DNA of 64,000 nt, taken from NCBI RefSeq assembly GCF_014284125.1, contig NZ_JACOFX010000007.1:62001-126000 (forward strand), written 5' to 3'. The DNA comes from Undibacterium umbellatum (GTDB lineage Bacteria > Pseudomonadota > Gammaproteobacteria > Burkholderiales > Burkholderiaceae_D). Shown here piece after piece: positions 18,345 to 26,628 of this stretch (the stretch's first letter is position 1; the number at the start of each line of letters is the position of its first letter). The notes beneath the pieces were generated by a model. It made no database searches, was not told where the DNA came from, and saw only the letters and a list, made by a program, of their open reading frames with translations. Made by a program: the position numbers and the translations under genes.

Positions 18345-19777
18345 TGTCCAGACCATACCGCCTGGGGAGTTTGCGCGGGCAGTTTTTGCGCTGGTTGTTG
18401 ATACCCCTGGTCTTGTTGGTAGCTTTGAATGCTTTTTCGGTTTACCGCAACGCGCTTGATGCGGCAGACCTGGCGTATGACCGTTCCCTCTTGTCTTCGG
18501 CGCGCGCTTTGGCTGAGAGAGTGCAGATCCTGGATGGCAAGGTCGTCGCGAATGTGCCCTATGTGGCACTGGACAGTTTTGAGACCGATACTTTAGGGCG
18601 TCTGTATTACAAGGTCACCGGCGTCAAGGGAGAATTTGTGTCTGGTTATGAAGACTTGCCGGATCTACCGAAGAACGTGCCGCGCTCAGAAATCTACCCT
18701 GCGCTGGTGCATTTCTTTCATGCTGACTATCAGGACCAGCCTGTGCGTATCGCCGCCCTGCACCAGCCCGTGTATGACGACCAGATGCGTGGTATCGCCC
18801 TGATCGAGGTTGGTGAAACCCTGGATGCGAGGCGTGGCTTGTCACGCAAGATACTCATCGACACCCTGCTGCGCCAAGCGGCACTGGTGCTGGCGGTGGC
18901 GCTCATGGTGTGGGTGGCTTTGCGCTTCGTGCTCGCCCCTATCATGCAATTGCGCGCCGACGTAGAGGCGCGTGAACCTACCGACTTGTCTGATTTTGAT
19001 CCGAATGTCGTCCACAAGGAAATACGCCCGCTGGTGAATGCCATGAATGCGTATATGGCGCGGCTGCAAACTTTGATCAATGGACAAAAACGTTTCATCG
19101 CTGACGCCTCGCATCAATTGCGTACACCCTTGACGGTATTGAAGACCCAGGCCGAACTGGCATTACGCGAAAATGATGCGGTAGCCATGCGCCAGATAGT
19201 CGCCAGCATTGCCCAGACTACCGATGCCACAGTCCATCTGGCAAACCGCCTGCTGACACTGGCGCGCACTGGCCATGGCGCAGCGGCAGCAGAGCTGCAA
19301 GATGTCTTGCTGAACCAGCTTGCTCAAGAAGTTTGCCTGGAACTGGCCATGCCCGCCGTGCGCAAGCAGATCGACCTGGCGCTGGAAGCGGATGATGCCG
19401 TCTACTATCGTGGCAACATCTTATTGCTGCATGAAATGCTTAGCAACTTGCTCGACAATGCCATACGCTATACACCAGAAGGCGGGCGCATCATCTTGCA
19501 TGTTTATCGGGACAATGGGCAGGCCATGATTGATATCCAGGATACCGGGCCAGGCATACCTGAAGCGGAACGCGAGAAAGTATTCCAGCCTTTTTACCGC
19601 GCATCTGCCAGTTCGGCAATCAATCCTGGCGGCACTGGCCTGGGTTTATGCATAGTCCATGACATCGTCAAACTGCATGGTGGCGAGATCAGCCTGACAA
19701 GCGCCAGCCTGGAAGAAAACCCCCAATCAGAAACGTCTGGATTGCGTGTGCAAATCCGTTTCCCCATCTCTGACTAG
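18344..19777 (+). CDS. TctE-type sensor histidine kinase
   Basis: Inner-membrane kinase of 477 residues. A first membrane segment (about 15-35) is followed by a 2CSK_N-type periplasmic domain (YDRSLLSSARALAERV, about 45-165), a second membrane segment (178-200), a HAMP linker, H-box ADASHQLRTPL (H257), N-box NLLDNAIRYTPEGG and G-boxes IQDTGPGIP and GTGLGLCIV. The 2CSK_N domain is typical of TctE and QseC relatives that respond to carboxylates. It pairs with the preceding regulator. Confidence 0.92.
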   Translation: MSRPYRLGSLRGQFLRWLLIPLVLLVALNAFSVYRNALDAADLAYDRSLLSSARALAERVQILDGKVVANVPYVALDSFETDTLGRLYYKVTGVKGEFVSGYEDLPDLPKNVPRSEIYPALVHFFHADYQDQPVRIAALHQPVYDDQMRGIALIEVGETLDARRGLSRKILIDTLLRQAALVLAVALMVWVALRFVLAPIMQLRADVEAREPTDLSDFDPNVVHKEIRPLVNAMNAYMARLQTLINGQKRFIADASHQLRTPLTVLKTQAELALRENDAVAMRQIVASIAQTTDATVHLANRLLTLARTGHGAAAAELQDVLLNQLAQEVCLELAMPAVRKQIDLALEADDAVYYRGNILLLHEMLSNLLDNAIRYTPEGGRIILHVYRDNGQAMIDIQDTGPGIPEAEREKVFQPFYRASASSAINPGGTGLGLCIVHDIVKLHGGEISLTSASLEENPQSETSGLRVQIRFPISD

Positions 19778-19786
19778 CTGGTGTAG

Positions 19787-19805
19787 GATACTCAGTAGTA
19801 GTATC
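19787..19805. promoter_or_regulatory. Candidate operator upstream of the CsoR/RcnR-family gene
   Basis: Inverted repeat GATACT-N7-AGTATC located 35 bases before the start of the downstream repressor gene and just after the kinase stop. The half-sites resemble the AT-rich arms reported for FrmR-type operators. Autoregulation is usual for this family, so a self-operator is plausible. Confidence 0.4.
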
Positions 19806-19839
19806 GGATTTAATATCACCATAGCGAAGGAGGCTTTTC

Positions 19840-20154
19840 ATGGCAGATACTCCCCCACTGAAGATAGTGCAAGGCACGGCCTTGAACGATCAACAAAAGA
19901 AAGACCTGTTGCACCGTCTGGCCAGGGTAGAAGGGCAATTGCGTGGTGTGCAAAAGCTCATCGCCAAGGCAGCCGTGCCTGCAGACTGTGAGGCGGTAGC
20001 GCAACAGATGTCGGCAGCGCGCAAGGCGCTGGACCGCTCTTTTGTCACATTGCTGACCAGCGCAGTTGTCACTCACGCAGAAAAAGCAGAGACTACCGAA
20101 GAGGCCATTGCCAGTACCAGGCGGCTGGCTTCTTTACTGGAAAAGTTTGCCTGA
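19840..20154 (+). CDS. CsoR/RcnR/FrmR-family transcriptional repressor
   Basis: All-helical repressor of 104 residues (DUF156 family) with LLHRLARVEGQLRGVQKLI and DCEAVAQQMSAARKALDRSFV. AGGAGG lies 8 bases before the start. The family's ligand Cys is C50. Counting from it, the usual His (CsoR H61, FrmR H60) is Ala75, while His79 occupies the position that is Cys65 in CsoR and His64 in RcnR. The sensed metal or aldehyde is therefore unclear. No metal efflux or formaldehyde gene is adjacent; the next gene is a family-3 binding protein 27 bases on. Confidence 0.88.
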   Translation: MADTPPLKIVQGTALNDQQKKDLLHRLARVEGQLRGVQKLIAKAAVPADCEAVAQQMSAARKALDRSFVTLLTSAVVTHAEKAETTEEAIASTRRLASLLEKFA

Positions 20155-20181
20155 TTGAAGTTGATAGAAGAGTCACTGCAT

Positions 20182-21021
20182 ATGTTTACTCCTGTCCAGC
20201 CAGACCGTCCTGAGCCAGAGTGCAGGTACTGGCTGCCAGCGTGGCTGCTACTATTCTTTGTCCTTGGTTTATTTGCATATCCGTCAGTTAAAGCAACTGA
20301 AGTAGAAAAACAGGAAAAGCTGGTTTTGCTGATACGCGAACTGCGTAATGAAGCGGGTGAGATGGTGCCGATACGTGATGAAATCCGCCAGTTACTGAAT
20401 TACTTTGAACATCAGTTGCACATCAAATTTGAAATCCGTCGCTATCCGTGGACGCGGCTGTTAATCAATGCGAAGGCTGGTGAGGGCATTATTTTTGGCT
20501 TGTCGAAAAACCGCGAGCGCCTGCAGACTTACCAGTTTTCTGAAGCCATCTACGCCAATTACGTCTGGCTGATCACCCGCAGCGATGCCACTTTCAGCTA
20601 TAACGGCATGCTGGACCTGAAAGGCAAGACCATCGGTATCGTACGTGGCACCAGCTATGGTGATGAATTCGATAGCCAGCGCAATGTCTTGTTCCAGGTA
20701 GAAGAAGATACAAGCTCGCACGGCGCACGCCTGAAAAAACTCGTCAATAAGAGAATGGATGTGATGATATTTGGCGACCGCCGTGCCCAGGCAGATGAGA
20801 TTGAACAATTATTGCTGCGCATCTTGCGCAAAGAATCCAGCACGGCAGATAAAACTTTGGAACAAGGCTTCAAGGTCTTGCCCAAGCCCATGCTGGTCGA
20901 TGAATTGCATTTTGCTGCGGTAGGTAGCCAGTATCAGGTATGGATACGAAAACTGAATGCAGCGATCCTGGCTGGAAAAAAATCTGGTGAAATCAGTCGC
21001 ATACTGATCAGCGACAAGTAA
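20182..21021 (+). CDS. Family-3 extracellular solute-binding-like protein
   Basis: Protein of 279 residues with an N-terminal hydrophobic segment (about 17-38) that may be a signal peptide or an anchor. The pattern fits SBP_bac_3: FEIRRYPWTRLLINAKAGEGIIFGLSKNRERLQTYQFSEAIY, then LKGKTIGIVRGTSYGDEF and MDVMIFGDRRAQADEI. Such stand-alone proteins without permease genes are common in Oxalobacteraceae and often serve as sensors. A TTG 27 bases upstream is in frame; ATG 20182 is preferred. Confidence 0.75.
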   Translation: MFTPVQPDRPEPECRYWLPAWLLLFFVLGLFAYPSVKATEVEKQEKLVLLIRELRNEAGEMVPIRDEIRQLLNYFEHQLHIKFEIRRYPWTRLLINAKAGEGIIFGLSKNRERLQTYQFSEAIYANYVWLITRSDATFSYNGMLDLKGKTIGIVRGTSYGDEFDSQRNVLFQVEEDTSSHGARLKKLVNKRMDVMIFGDRRAQADEIEQLLLRILRKESSTADKTLEQGFKVLPKPMLVDELHFAAVGSQYQVWIRKLNAAILAGKKSGEISRILISDK

Positions 21022-21037
21022 GCCTCGCGCTACCTAC

Positions 21038-22588
21038 TTACGCTGCCATATGACGCGCTTGCCTTTGCGGTAAAGACTTTGCAGCCTCCCTGCTGGCTTC
21101 TTTCCTGGTTTGTCTTGGAGGTGCCGATGGATCACTCTTATTACCCTGCTTATGCATGGCTTGCCCGGCATAGTCGCTTGACATGGCAAGTTGTATCGCT
21201 TCTGCTGCCGTGCCCTGTACTTCCAGCAGCCATTTGTTGACCAGTGCTGCCAGCTTGTCGAGGGCGATGCGGTGGGTTGCATCGGTATTGGCAAACATCC
21301 AGTCAGACAAGGCCATGAAATTCTCGAAAGCGGCATCTGCCAGTATCAAGGGCAGGCTATTGGAAAAACGGCCTGAATTGGCAATCATGTCCCAGTAGCG
21401 GGCAAACCGTATCAGTCTTTGCATATCAGCAAAGGCGATGTCCTTGTTGGCCAGGATGGTGTAAGGCGGTTGCGGATCAAAGGCCAGTTGATAGGCTTCG
21501 GTGTGGCGAATAATCGGCGTACCACGCAGGCGTTTCAAGATACCAAACTGGATTTCATGTGGGCCAAGTGCCACCAGTTTGTTAAAACCCTGGGCGAAAC
21601 TCTCCATGGTTTCACCAGGCAAGCCAGCAATCAGATCCACATGCAGATGGGCATGCGAGTGTTCACATAACCAGCGTATATTCTCCGCGGCTTTGTCATT
21701 GTTTTGCTTGCGGCTGATCAGGGCCTGTACCTCGGTATTAAAACTTTGTATGCCTATCTCGAATTGCAGACTACCTTCCGGGAATTTTTGTATGCCTTCT
21801 TTCAAGGCATCCGGTAAATGATCAGGCACCACTTCAAAATGCGCGTATACAGGATCATGCGGCGCTGCTTCCAGTTTATCGAGGAAGAATTGCATGATCT
21901 TCAAACTGGTTTTGATATTCAGGTTGAAGGTACGGTCGACAAACTTGAACAGGCGCGCACCACGCTGATACAGGCCCTCCATCTCTTGCAGGAACTGGTC
22001 TATATCAAATGGCCAGGCGGTCTTGTCGAGTGCTGACAAACAAAATTCACACTTGAAAGGACAGCCGCGCGAAGCCTCCACATACAGGGTGCGGTGACGG
22101 ATATCCTGGTCGCTATACAAGTGGTAAGGCAATTGTATTTCGGCCATAGGTGGTTGCAGGCCCGCGTGCACTTTCATCAATGGTTGCGGACCTTGCAGGA
22201 TTTGTTGGCACAGCGCAGGGAAACTGACATCACCCCAGCCAGTAACCACGTAGTCGGCCAGGCGTATGATTTCCTGATCGCCAGTTTCGTGTGAGACCTC
22301 GGGGCCGCCGAGTATCACCACGACATCTGGTGCCACCCGTTTCAGGACGGCGACGATTTGCGTGGTTTCTATGACATTCCAGATGTAGACACCAAAGCCG
22401 ACGATGAATTTTTCGCCGGGCGTGCGCAAAGCCAGGATTTTTTCGACGATGTCGGTACTGCGCGCACCGATGACAAATTCCTGAATCTGCGTCACTGGCT
22501 GCAATTCGCCCATGTTTGCTAGTAAATAGCGCAGTCCCAGAGAAGCATGGGAATAGCGGGCATTCAGGGTGGTGAGCAGGATGGTCAT
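21038..22588 (-). CDS. B12-binding-domain radical SAM protein (DUF4080 type)
   Basis: Iron-sulfur enzyme of 516 residues. An N-terminal cobalamin-binding-like Rossmann domain (about 1-130, ILTTLNARYSHASLGLRYL, VILGGPEVSHE) is followed by a radical SAM core with cluster motif RGCPFKCEFC (C176, C180, C183) and a C-terminal DUF4080-like region. The tail (last 40 residues) is basic and low-complexity. GTG 22618 is in frame; ATG 22588 starts directly with the first strand and is preferred. The substrate is unknown. It ends convergently with the preceding binding-protein gene. Confidence 0.88.
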   Translation of the reverse strand: MTILLTTLNARYSHASLGLRYLLANMGELQPVTQIQEFVIGARSTDIVEKILALRTPGEKFIVGFGVYIWNVIETTQIVAVLKRVAPDVVVILGGPEVSHETGDQEIIRLADYVVTGWGDVSFPALCQQILQGPQPLMKVHAGLQPPMAEIQLPYHLYSDQDIRHRTLYVEASRGCPFKCEFCLSALDKTAWPFDIDQFLQEMEGLYQRGARLFKFVDRTFNLNIKTSLKIMQFFLDKLEAAPHDPVYAHFEVVPDHLPDALKEGIQKFPEGSLQFEIGIQSFNTEVQALISRKQNNDKAAENIRWLCEHSHAHLHVDLIAGLPGETMESFAQGFNKLVALGPHEIQFGILKRLRGTPIIRHTEAYQLAFDPQPPYTILANKDIAFADMQRLIRFARYWDMIANSGRFSNSLPLILADAAFENFMALSDWMFANTDATHRIALDKLAALVNKWLLEVQGTAAEAIQLAMSSDYAGQAMHKQGNKSDPSAPPRQTRKEASREAAKSLPQRQARHMAA

Positions 22589-22840
22589 GGTACGGATGGC
22601 AAGAGCGGCTAAAACCACTATTGTACGCCTCTAGTGCAGGCAGCCTGCCATGAATCCGGTACGCCTCAGCGCGACGCCGGGTGGTCGCGCTTGTGCTGGT
22701 AGTGAAACTTACTCATCTGGCATGGATATGCCTGAAACTACAATTGCTTTTCGATTACTATGCGATAACTATGTAATAACTACTTCGACGACAACGACTA
22801 CTACAACGTATTACTGGTAAAAACTATTGCTTGACTATGC
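22589..22840. other. Intergenic region rich in ACTAC/ACGAC triplets
   Basis: About 250 bases between the radical SAM gene start and the small peptide gene. It holds a short hairpin (GGCAT-GGAT-ATGCC near 22720) and an ACTA/ACGA-rich low-complexity stretch near 22765-22815. No gene is supported here. Confidence 0.4.
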
Positions 22841-22912
22841 TTAGTCAGTCAAAGCAGCAGTCAGCATAACGATCGTTGCCAGAATTTGAGCAAAAACGAT
22901 AATGGTGATCAT
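22841..22912 (-). CDS. Predicted 23-residue hydrophobic membrane peptide
   Basis: Tiny reading frame beginning MITIIVFAQILA and ending AALTD before TAA. It is a single hydrophobic helix (residues 2-20) with an acidic C-terminus, and the start is preceded by AAGGAA at six bases, an excellent ribosome site in an otherwise gene-free 750-base gap. Size and composition resemble single-helix regulators of membrane complexes such as KdpF-like or CydX-like peptides, but no partner gene is adjacent. Expression is unproven. Confidence 0.5.
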   Translation of the reverse strand: MITIIVFAQILATIVMLTAALTD

Positions 22913-23331
22913 GTTTATTTCCTTGGTTGATTAAAAACAAGTTCATGATACGGGAAGGAAACTTGCTAATCCAATTACATGTTTAGATGTCTGTTATATG
23001 ATTTGTGAATGTCACTGTTAAGTCATATTTCTATTTAACATGAATGTAATATACCCCCAGCCAGGAATTTCATCGATAAATATCCTGCGCCACACTCTAT
23101 CTCTACCGCGTTTTCTGGCAGTCACCTTGCCCACTCATCCACCTCTGTTTGTTCTTTTCCCCGCCGGGTTCCTGGCAATTTTCTTCATCAAACTATCCCT
23201 CCCAAAAATCGTTGGAGAGGTGTTTTTGACACTTCAATCTCAGTTTCCTGCGTTTCGTCGCATAGCCCTCGCGGATTGACAGCGCAAGCTCTAAAGTACA
23301 CACATCAACCAACCACAAAGAGGAAAACGAA
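22913..23331. other. Intergenic region between two small genes
   Basis: About 420 bases. It must hold the promoter of the small peptide (minus) and of the secreted protein (plus). A 79-codon frame at 23040 lacks a ribosome site and I do not support it. Nothing else recognised. Confidence 0.4.
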
Positions 23332-23667
23332 ATGAAAAACACATTCAACAACACATTCAAAACTGGCCTGATTTTGTCTACAGCATTGCTGACTGGCGCA
23401 CTGGCAATCACTGCTGCTTTTACCCAAGGAAAGGCTGAAACAAGCATGAATATCGCCAGCGTAACTATCTCTGCAAAACGCATGACTGCAGAACAAAAAC
23501 TCGCATACGACACAGCTGACAACCTGGCACAGAACGTCACGCACACTGTACTGATCAGTGCAAAAAGACTGACTGCACAAGAGAAAATGGCGATCGATAT
23601 GGAAGACCAGGTTGTGCGTCAGCAACTGGCAGAAAAAACGGCATCACTCAAACACATACAAGGCTGA
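23332..23667 (+). CDS. Small secreted protein with an internal 18-residue duplication
   Basis: Protein of 111 residues with a strong ribosome site (GAGGAAAA) and a signal peptide or anchor (about 11-33). The mature part contains the same motif twice, ISAKRMTAEQKLAYD at 46-60 and ISAKRLTAQEKMAID at 75-89, 29 residues apart. No known family recognised; the repeated Lys/Arg-Thr-Ala helix suggests two similar short helices or binding elements. It stands alone, with MITE-like sequence downstream. Confidence 0.7.
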   Translation: MKNTFNNTFKTGLILSTALLTGALAITAAFTQGKAETSMNIASVTISAKRMTAEQKLAYDTADNLAQNVTHTVLISAKRLTAQEKMAIDMEDQVVRQQLAEKTASLKHIQG

Positions 23668-23752
23668 TGAGCATGTGTTTTGTGCGCGATAGCAATCGCC
23701 AAAGCCACAAGGGATGCCAGCAAGTACAAACGGCTTTTTTTCTTTACGACAG

Positions 23753-23811
23753 CCCGTTTTTAAAACAAAGATTTTCGATAAACAGACGGAAGTTTTTGTT
23801 TTGAAAATGGG
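23753..23811. repeat. Inverted repeat with 17-bp arms
   Basis: Arms at 23753-23769 and 23795-23811 pair at 15 of 17 positions with a 25-base loop, immediately before a MITE-like element. It could be a terminator for the flanking genes or part of a compound repeat. Confidence 0.5.
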
Positions 23812-23822
23812 CGAAGGGCATC

Positions 23823-23926
23823 AGAGGCTGTTGCAAAGTTAAACTGGCTAGGCGTCGTCGGCGCAGACAGTGCTTTAGCACGGCAAGGCGGCGCAACAAC
23901 GCCAGGTTAATTTTGCAACAGCCTCT
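23823..23926. mobile_element. MITE-like element 1 (104 bp)
   Basis: A 104-bp segment bounded by perfect 15-bp terminal inverted repeats AGAGGCTGTTGCAAA / TTTGCAACAGCCTCT, with near-perfect pairing continuing for about 26 bp. It encodes nothing. The TGTTGCAAA core resembles the ends of IS6-family elements (IS26 type). An internal block GACAGTGCTTTAGCAC recurs, with changes, in the element at 36.9-37.2 kb. Its outer end supplies two bases of the stop codon of the HDOD gene. Confidence 0.7.
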
Positions 23927-24929
23927 AAGGTTCATCCTGCGAATGCAGCGCTATTAAACAGCGCTGCATTTCTGCGTCCGCAGACAGACACAATTCATCA
24001 TCATTGGCATCAATGACACCTGCATTCACCAGCAATCGGATTTTGCTGATGTCACTCGCCTGCTTTAATACCAGGGCCAGATCCTGTAATTCTCCTTCAT
24101 GACTAACCTGGGCTTTCAGGGCTTGCATGACGGCATCGGGGAAATCCCATTCTTTGGCAATGCGGTAAGACAGGATATGCGCCATGTGCAAAAAACGCAG
24201 GCGAAATTCAGTTGCCAGCGGCATGACTGGGGCCAACATGATTTGATCAAGACTGCGAAAGGCGATAATCAAGCCTATGTTTTGCAAGAGGCCTGCCAGA
24301 TAAGCATGGAAGCCATCCAGCCCGCGTCCTTGCGCCAGCAAACGGCAGGCTTGCGCGCATTTTTCTGACTGCTCCCAGATAAGGGGGGCAACCACGCTGG
24401 TGATACGGCCTGACTGTAGTTGTATCAGTGGCCGGAAAGCAGTACGTGCCACCAGCAGGCGGAGGCCATTAATACCCAGCAGGCGTATGGCATTATCGAG
24501 ATTGCTGATCTTGTCAGCCGGGTTGTAGTAAGAACTATTGACTTCACTGATGATCTCGGCCACCAGAGTCACATCCCTGGCGATATGACTGGCCAGCTCA
24601 TCGCCTGAGACATTTTCATTGCGCAGGCTTTTCAGCAATTGAGGCAGCACGCTGGGCACCCGCGGGATATGGCGGGTATCGCTGAAGTCTGCCCGCACCA
24701 GGCGGTCCAGGGCGATCAGCAAGGGTTTTTCTGCGCCGTGTTGTATCTGCTTGCCATGTATGCCCAGCAACCAGGGATAAAAACGGGAATCGACATCAAA
24801 GTCAGCGTGCCAGGCTCCCTCTTCAGCAACGATGTCTTCAGGCTCGCTGAAAACCGTCACTGCCTGCAAGGCGTCAGTTGACTGGTCTTTGCGGAAGCGC
24901 CTTAGCAAGTTGCGGAAATAGCTTATCAC
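23925..24929 (-). CDS. HDOD-domain protein
   Basis: Cytoplasmic signalling protein of 334 residues. The HDOD domain spans about 85-300, with IPRVPSVLPQLLKSLRNENVSGDELASHIARDVTL, NLDNAIRLLGINGLR and GLLQNIGLI; HDOD proteins are HD-related but usually lack the metal-binding His-Asp. The start is GTG with GGAGG eight bases upstream. The TAG stop overlaps the end of MITE-like element 1 by two bases, so the present C-terminus may have been set by that insertion. Confidence 0.88.
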   Translation of the reverse strand: MISYFRNLLRRFRKDQSTDALQAVTVFSEPEDIVAEEGAWHADFDVDSRFYPWLLGIHGKQIQHGAEKPLLIALDRLVRADFSDTRHIPRVPSVLPQLLKSLRNENVSGDELASHIARDVTLVAEIISEVNSSYYNPADKISNLDNAIRLLGINGLRLLVARTAFRPLIQLQSGRITSVVAPLIWEQSEKCAQACRLLAQGRGLDGFHAYLAGLLQNIGLIIAFRSLDQIMLAPVMPLATEFRLRFLHMAHILSYRIAKEWDFPDAVMQALKAQVSHEGELQDLALVLKQASDISKIRLLVNAGVIDANDDELCLSADAEMQRCLIALHSQDEP

Positions 24930-25176
24930 CTTGCCTCCGGCTGGCAGCGGCAGAGCGACGGCAGGCAGGGCAGCAACATAGGAGGCACTCCATACGGTTG
25001 ATGCCTGCTATATTCGCACAAACCAGGGCTGCTTTGCACACCTGACTTGACTGCGCTTGCTTGTTTATGGGCTCAGGTAACAAATGTTGCATAAATTAAC
25101 TGGAATAGAGCCCTTCAGTTTTCATAAAATAAGCACTATGCCTGCTTTACTTTTCTTCCTTCTGCCGGAGTACAAG

Positions 25177-26202
25177 ATGCCTGAGTCACTCTCTATTTCT
25201 GTTATTACACGCCCTGTCTTGCCAGCACTGGCACTCTGCCTGGGCCTGGCGCTGGTATCGCCAGTTGCCCCCGCCAGCGCTGGCGTGTTGCGTGACAAGA
25301 TCATGGAAAAGCGCCAGGAAAGAATAGAGCAGCGAGCAGGGCAGGTGCAGGAAAAGAATGAAATGAGTGACCCGGAAACAACAGACCTAGCTCCACTCGG
25401 ACTGCCTGCTGGCACGAAAGTCTTGCGTGATATTGCCTATGGCAGCGATAAACGCCAGACCATGGATATCTACCTGCCCGCCAATGCGGCCAGCCAAAAA
25501 GCCATGCCAGTGATCTTCATGGTACATGGAGGTGCCTGGAGGACAGGCAGCAAGACTGCCCGTGGCGTGGTTGAAAACAAGGCGGCGCACTGGCTGCCCA
25601 GGGGTTATATCTTCATCTCCATCAATTACCGCATGCTGCCAGACATCAAACCACTGGAGCAGGCAGATGATGTTGCCCATGCCCTGGCAACGGCACAAAC
25701 CAGGGCGGCTGAATGGGGCGGTTCGTGCAACCGCTTCATACTCATGGGGCATTCTGCTGGCGCCCATCTGGTGTCCCTGCTGGCCAGCTCACCTGCCATC
25801 GCCGCCAAAGCTGGTGCCTCAGCCTGGCTGGCGACTATCGCGCTCGACAGCGCAGCTTACGATATCACCAAGATCATGGAACAGAAACATTACCGCTTTT
25901 ATGACGAAGCCTTTGGCACTGATCCAGCGTATTGGCAAGCGACTTCACCCAGCTTGCAATTGAAACAGCTAACCTCGCCTTTCATGGCCGTCTGCTCCAG
26001 CATACGACCAGACAAACCCTGCGCCCAGGCCGAGGTTTTCGTCAATAAAGCCAAATCCCTGGGCATGCAGGCAGTCTTGCTGCCGCAAAGCCTGAGCCAT
26101 GCCGAGATCAACAAAAACCTGGGGCTGGATAATGCCTATACTGCGGCTGTGGATCACTTCCTGAAGCAGTTTGATATCGTGCTGCATGCAGTCCATGATT
26201 AA
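25177..26202 (+). CDS. Secreted alpha/beta hydrolase (BD-FAE/esterase-lipase type)
   Basis: Esterase-like enzyme of 341 residues with a signal peptide (about 1-36, ending APASAG) and a charged helix (37-70) before the catalytic domain. The oxyanion-hole motif HGGAW is at 117-121, the nucleophile S193 lies in MGHSAGAH and a candidate catalytic His is in SLSHAEIN. A longer frame reads back to 25084 but CGGAG precedes ATG 25177. The substrate is unknown. The broken mazF starts within its last codons. Confidence 0.85.
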   Translation: MPESLSISVITRPVLPALALCLGLALVSPVAPASAGVLRDKIMEKRQERIEQRAGQVQEKNEMSDPETTDLAPLGLPAGTKVLRDIAYGSDKRQTMDIYLPANAASQKAMPVIFMVHGGAWRTGSKTARGVVENKAAHWLPRGYIFISINYRMLPDIKPLEQADDVAHALATAQTRAAEWGGSCNRFILMGHSAGAHLVSLLASSPAIAAKAGASAWLATIALDSAAYDITKIMEQKHYRFYDEAFGTDPAYWQATSPSLQLKQLTSPFMAVCSSIRPDKPCAQAEVFVNKAKSLGMQAVLLPQSLSHAEINKNLGLDNAYTAAVDHFLKQFDIVLHAVHD

Positions 26203-26476
26203 GCGTGGCGAGATTTACTGGGCCTGTCCTGATGAAGGACGTGGCAATATCGCTGGCCTGGCCCATCCACATGTGATCGTGCAGGATGACATCTTCAAGC
26301 ATTCACGCATTGCTACCGTCATCATCTGCGCCCTGACGACCAATCTCAAACGGGTGACCGAGCCGGGCAATGTCATGCTGGACCTGGGTGAGGCTAGCTT
26401 GAGCAAATAGAGGGTGGTCGTGGTTTCTCAGGTATCGTCCATAGGCAAACATCAGCTAGGCGAATACATAAGGTGA
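26195..26476 (+). pseudogene. mazF/pemK-type toxin gene interrupted by a stop codon
   Basis: The frame starts MIKRGEIYWACPDEGRG and continues HVIVQDDIF, TVIICALTTNLKRV, PGNVMLDLGEASLSK, a clear PemK/MazF endoribonuclease pattern. A TAG at 26408-26410 stops it after 71 residues. Reading through, the frame goes on as RVVVVSQVSSIGKHQLGEYI, the normal C-terminal strand and helix of the family, to a natural stop at 26476. So a single nonsense change removed the last quarter. No mazE antitoxin gene lies upstream or downstream. It overlaps the hydrolase stop by eight bases. Confidence 0.8.
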
Positions 26477-26628
26477 TTGTCTGATGGCAGAGTCGAACTC
26501 ATTCTGGCGGGGATGAGATTTCAGCAAAGAGCGTTTTTTAGCTAACGGATATATTCGGAAGAATCGCCAACCATGTCTGAAGTTTGGATCAACGAACAGC
26601 GGCTTCAGTATTTACGAAAAGAGTAGAA

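Noticed and set aside
23040-23279. 79-codon frame between two small genes
   Set aside because: No ribosome site, and Pro/Phe-rich composition without a recognisable pattern.
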